Part shown: one piece after another, positions 5,032 to 6,497 of the stretch | How positions within the stretch are numbered: position 1 is the first letter of the stretch | Layout of the letters: every line of letters starts with the position of its first letter | Assembly (NCBI GenBank): GCA_030740135.1 | Contig: JASLXW010000083.1 | Location: forward strand, 4,847-11,343 | Direction of reading: 5' to 3' | DNA from: Nitrospinota bacterium | Lineage (GTDB): Bacteria; UBA8248; JACPRG01 | DNA: 6,497 nucleotides | Made by a program: the position numbers and the translations under genes | The notes under the pieces: generated by a model | The model's database searches: none | What the model was told of the DNA's origin: nothing | What the model saw: only the letters and a program-made list of their open reading frames with translations

Positions 5032-6276
5032 TCACACCGCCCGGCTCGCTTGGGCGCCTCGGGAGCGGCGGCGGCGCCTTGGGGAGGACGGAGCCGGTCT
5101 CGTCGAGGGCGTGGCTCGCGGGGGGGACCCGCTCCCGTTGTCAATCGGCCGGTTCTCGACAACGGCTATGGGGCGCTTCGTCAGCCTCTCGATGTCGCGG
5201 AGGTAGGCGCGCTCAGTCGGATCGCAGAAGGAGAGCGCAACGCCCTCGGCGCCTGCCCGGGCTGTCCGGCCGACACGGTGGACGTAGCTCTCCGGCAGAT
5301 TCGGAACCTCGTAGTTGATGACGTGGGTCACGTCCTCCACGTCGATCCCGCGCGAAGCGACGTCCGTGGCGACGAGGACCCGCGAGCGGCCCGTTCGGAA
5401 CTTGCTCAGGGCAAGTTGGCGGGCGTTCTGGGACTTGTTTCCGTGGAGCGCCTCGGTCGCGACGCCCGCTCTGCTGAGCTGCTCGGCCACCCGGTTGGCG
5501 CCGCGCTTGGTGCGCGTAAAGACGAGGACCCGGGCCATCGCCGGGTCCAACAGCAACTTGGCCAGGAGGGCGCGCTTGTTGTTCTTCTCGACGAAGAAGA
5601 CCCTCTGGTCGATCCGTTCCACGGTCACGGCTTCCGGCGAGACCTCGACGCGAACGGGCTCGCGGAGGATCTCGCGGGCCAGGCGCACGACATCCGGGGG
5701 CATCGTCGCCGAGAACAGCATCGACTGCCGCTGCTTCGGCAAGACTGCCATGATCTTTCGCACGTCCGGGGCGAAGCCCATATCCAGCATGCGATCGGCT
5801 TCGTCCAGAACGAGAAAGGATGCCTCGTCGAGTCGGACGTGGCCCTGACCGATCAGGTCGAGCAAACGCCCTGGGGTGGCGATCAGGATGTCGACCCCGC
5901 GGGCGAGCGCCCGAACCTGGGACTGTTGCCCGACGCCGCCCATGATGACGGCCTGGCGAAGCCCGAGATGCCGCCCGTAGGTCTTGAAGCTGTCCCCAAT
6001 CTGGAGCGCCAGTTCGCGCGTCGGCGACAGGATGAGGGCACGGGGCTCACAGGGGACGGCGCGTTGGCGCCTCTCGGAGAGCCGCTGCAGGATCGGCAGT
6101 GCGAAGGCCGCGGTCTTGCCGGTGCCGGTCTGGGCGATGCCGATCAGGTCCTTCCCGGCAAGAAGCAGCGGGATCGTCCGCGCCTGGATCGGCGTGGGGT
6201 TGATGTAGTTCTCGGTTTTCAGGGCACGCCGAAGGGGCGCGGCCACACCGAGTTCGGTGAAGGAGCTGTGGGTCAT
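5032..6276 (-). CDS. rhlE: DEAD-box ATP-dependent RNA helicase, RhlE type
   Basis: DEAD-box helicases unwind short RNA duplexes using ATP. RhlE-type proteins act in ribosome assembly, RNA decay and cold adaptation in the cytoplasm. From ATG 6276-6274 the protein has 414 residues. All family motifs are present in order: the Q motif with Phe6 and PTPIQ ending at Gln31, AQTGTGKT at 48-55 (Walker A), PTRELALQ near 85-92, TPGRLLDL at 134-141, DEAD at 158-161, SAT at 189-191, VLVFTRTK near 250-257, TDVASRGID at 304-312 and [10 protein letters not shown] at 333-342. The last 40 or so residues are Pro/Ser/Arg-rich with a run of five Arg, the basic disordered tail usual in RhlE. The start is supported by SFTELG, which begins the conserved core, and by GGAGA upstream. 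The frame extends to a GTG at 6363, but the added 29 residues do not resemble the family. It is convergent with hpnD and unrelated to it in function. No key residue is missing. Confidence 0.95.
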   Translation of the reverse strand: MTHSSFTELGVAAPLRRALKTENYINPTPIQARTIPLLLAGKDLIGIAQTGTGKTAAFALPILQRLSERRQRAVPCEPRALILSPTRELALQIGDSFKTYGRHLGLRQAVIMGGVGQQSQVRALARGVDILIATPGRLLDLIGQGHVRLDEASFLVLDEADRMLDMGFAPDVRKIMAVLPKQRQSMLFSATMPPDVVRLAREILREPVRVEVSPEAVTVERIDQRVFFVEKNNKRALLAKLLLDPAMARVLVFTRTKRGANRVAEQLSRAGVATEALHGNKSQNARQLALSKFRTGRSRVLVATDVASRGIDVEDVTHVINYEVPNLPESYVHRVGRTARAGAEGVALSFCDPTERAYLRDIERLTKRPIAVVENRPIDNGSGSPPRATPSTRPAPSSPRRRRRSRGAQASRAV

Positions 6277-6286
6277 GAAATGGAAG

Positions 6287-6291
6287 TCTCC
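6287..6291 (-). promoter_or_regulatory. Ribosome binding site that sets the rhlE start
   Basis: GGAGA on the minus strand lies 10 bases before ATG 6276. It favours this start over the upstream in-frame GTG at 6363. Confidence 0.6.
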
Positions 6292-6454
6292 AGTGGGCCA
6301 AGCGGGCGCTCGCGCACTCGGGCGCACGGACGCGTCATGGCGTTTCGTCTCTTCCACGCGCACCTGGATCAGACGGGGATTTTCGGAATTGTCTCGGGAT
6401 AGGGTGCTGCCGATTGCCCGGAAGCATGTCGCGCGATCGCGAGAATTATTACGT

Positions 6455-6485
6455 TGTATATGGCCTTCGATCTCACGGATGTCAA
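6455..6485 (-). promoter_or_regulatory. Candidate sigma-70 promoter for rhlE
   Basis: On the minus strand, TTGACA (6485-6480) is a perfect -35 hexamer. TATACA (6460-6455) matches four of six -10 positions at 19 bases spacing, and CATATA at 17 bases is a poorer match. The surrounding DNA is the most AT-rich near the gene. Transcription from here would give a 5' leader of about 170 bases, which includes the palindrome CGCGATCGCG at 6432-6441. Confidence 0.4.
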
Positions 6486-6497
6486 GTTCGGCCCCTT

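Noticed and set aside
5050..6402. A 450-codon + strand frame opposite rhlE
   Set aside because: It is an antisense shadow. The minus strand encodes every DEAD-box motif in order.
6433..6440. GCGATCGC, the HIP1 octamer of cyanobacteria
   Set aside because: A single copy in 6.5 kb does not show the high density that marks cyanobacterial genomes.

Overview
The window is GC-rich bacterial chromosome. It carries five clear protein-coding genes (one cut by the left edge) and one probable small lipoprotein gene. A lipobox-type signal peptide, a presqualene diphosphate synthase of hopanoid type (HpnD), and mannose-activation and undecaprenyl-recycling enzymes point to a Gram-negative, hopanoid- or squalene-making bacterium. 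The phylum cannot be fixed from this sequence. No tRNA, rRNA, CRISPR array, integrase or intact transposase was found.

Layout. The left part (1-1566, + strand) holds the 3' two thirds of a mannose-1-phosphate guanylyltransferase gene, then uppP (undecaprenyl-diphosphatase) 51 bases later, closed by a convincing intrinsic terminator at 1645-1679. Nine bases after the terminator's T tract begins a LmbE/PIG-L family zinc deacetylase gene (1689-2630). A 285-base gap leads to a small unrecognised lipoprotein gene (2916-3290). After a hairpin-containing spacer comes hpnD (3507-4373). On the opposite strand is a DEAD-box RNA helicase of the RhlE type (6276 down to 5032), with a candidate sigma-70 promoter near the right edge. 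hpnD and rhlE converge on a 658-base gap (4374-5031) with no convincing gene.

How the genes fit together. ManC supplies GDP-mannose, UppP recycles the C55 lipid carrier used for envelope glycans, LmbE-type enzymes remove acyl groups from amino sugars, HpnD makes the squalene precursor of membrane hopanoids, and the lipoprotein is exported. This makes a loose envelope theme rather than one pathway. The helicase is an unrelated RNA-metabolism gene.

No new biological system is evident. The points most worth a second look are: a strong bias of long guanine runs to the + strand, including three G-quadruplex-type motifs (one coding for a glycine-rich loop in HpnD); the long convergent gap, which shows repeat-like and faint coding-like traces on the minus strand; and the tight placement of a terminator just before the LmbE start codon.
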